32,565 nt of DNA from Cardiobacteriaceae bacterium. Lineage in GTDB: Bacteria; Pseudomonadota; Gammaproteobacteria; Cardiobacteriales; Cardiobacteriaceae. The translations under genes were made by a program, and so were the position numbers. The stretch is taken from assembly GCA_017484165.1 (NCBI GenBank), contig JAFUTP010000058.1, positions 1 to 32,565 of the forward strand, written 5' to 3'. Positions 32,230 to 32,565 of this stretch are shown here, one piece after another; the stretch's first letter is position 1; each line of letters starts with the position of its first letter. A model generated the notes under the pieces. The model had not been told where the DNA came from, did no database searches, and saw only the letters and a program-made list of their open reading frames with translations.

Positions 32230-32565
32230 ATGTTGATACACACACAGCAGGAATGTTTGCAAAAGTTTGCTCACGCTGAACAGAATAAAGAAAAAGACAA
32301 TAGGCTGACTGAAAATCATCAGGCTGATAAATCGTTTTCAGGTAGCCTGAAAGATAATGCACGACAAGCGGCAGATGAGCAGGAACAACGCAAGGTTGAT
32401 GAAGAACAACACCGTTTAGCACAAAAAGCGAATAAACAAGACAAGGGGCTGACTGAAAATTTATCGCAAGAAAATCATCAGAAAAATCAAGTTGATAGTA
32501 AAAAACCGCACACGGTTGAGCAGAAATCTGATATTATTGACGGCGTTTCAGGTGGTCTGAAATCA
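32230..32565 (+). CDS. Second toxin-cassette frame (linker part), runs off window
   Basis: From ATG 32230 the frame stays open for 112 codons to the window edge: MLIHTQQECLQKFAHAEQ, then QADKSFSGSLKDNARQAADE, a charged helical stretch (QEQRKVDEEQHRLAQKANKQ), LTENLSQENHQ and DGVSGGLKS. It resembles the linker of the frame at 30901 (shared QADKSFSG and LTE/NLSQ words) and carries DUS-like 12-mers at 32340-32351 and 32550-32561. Only an AGGT at 32211-32214 precedes the ATG, too far for a good site. It is probably the linker of another toxin tip; the toxic domain is beyond the window. Confidence 0.55.
   Translation, partial: MLIHTQQECLQKFAHAEQNKEKDNRLTENHQADKSFSGSLKDNARQAADEQEQRKVDEEQHRLAQKANKQDKGLTENLSQENHQKNQVDSKKPHTVEQKSDIIDGVSGGLKS
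32320..32342 (+). repeat. 23-bp direct repeat shared by the two toxin frames (also 31018-31040)
   Basis: CAGGCTGATAAATCGTTTTC plus AGG is identical at 31018-31040 and 32320-32342, in the same frame (QADKSFSG) and leading into a DUS-like 12-mer in both. A likely recombination point between cassettes. Confidence 0.85.
32340..32351 (+). other. DUS-like 12-mer AGGTAGCCTGAA
   Basis: One to two bases from Kingella/Eikenella-type dialects; encoded as SGSLK in the second linker. Confidence 0.55.
32550..32561 (+). other. DUS-like 12-mer AGGTGGTCTGAA
   Basis: One base from the N. mucosa-type dialect AGGTCGTCTGAA; encoded as SGGLK. Confidence 0.5.

Overview
The window is an AT-rich bacterial chromosome segment from a Gram-negative organism. 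The signs are outer-membrane and periplasmic proteins (a type V autotransporter, a PilY1/PilC-type pilus tip protein, a patatin-like lipoprotein, an FkpA-type PPIase, an anchored M23 peptidase) and LOS-type glycosyltransferases. Phase-variation tracts and abundant small repeats suggest a mucosal or host-associated lifestyle. A Cardiobacteriales-like gammaproteobacterium or a member of the Neisseriaceae are the best guesses; the sequence alone does not settle it. No rRNA, tRNA, CRISPR array or transposase gene was recognised.

Left part (1-10.1 kb): the 5' part of an AAA-ATPase-like gene on the minus strand; pilY1; a small Roadblock/LC7-type protein with a structured leader; a patatin lipoprotein; ridA; recG. 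The intergenic spaces hold two families of short non-autonomous repeats.

Middle (10.1-21 kb): a three-gene surface-polysaccharide operon (GT4 glycosyltransferase, zeta-like kinase, GT25 glycosyltransferase). The GT25 gene carries a G9 tract and is in frame here. Then come a frameshifted NTT/MFS-type transporter flanked by copies of a 14-bp palindrome, and a 2124-residue autotransporter. The autotransporter has a C16 tract where its -35 should lie, a long hairpin at the 5' end of its leader, duplicated passenger domains and minisatellites.

Right part (21-30.9 kb): a Fic protein preceded by four copies of a 10-bp operator-like motif. Next is a queuosine cluster: queF, queC and a yhhQ-type precursor transporter whose Shine-Dalgarno lies inside a preQ1-I riboswitch. 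A decayed higBA toxin-antitoxin module sits between queF and queC. Then DUF3861, an SDR oxidoreductase, an FKBP-type PPIase, hicBA, and a minus-strand group mepM-like / birA / coaX.

Right edge (30.9-32.6 kb): the most accessory-looking piece. It holds an open frame without a credible start that encodes an uncharacterised polymorphic-toxin C-terminus, abutting a two-helix membrane protein that is probably its immunity partner. A second, similar linker/toxin frame then runs off the window. Both frames carry 12-mers identical or close to Neisseriaceae DNA uptake sequence dialects, encoded as SG-x-L in the linker. I did not notice such 12-mers elsewhere in the window. This looks like an orphan toxin/immunity cassette array acquired by natural transformation.
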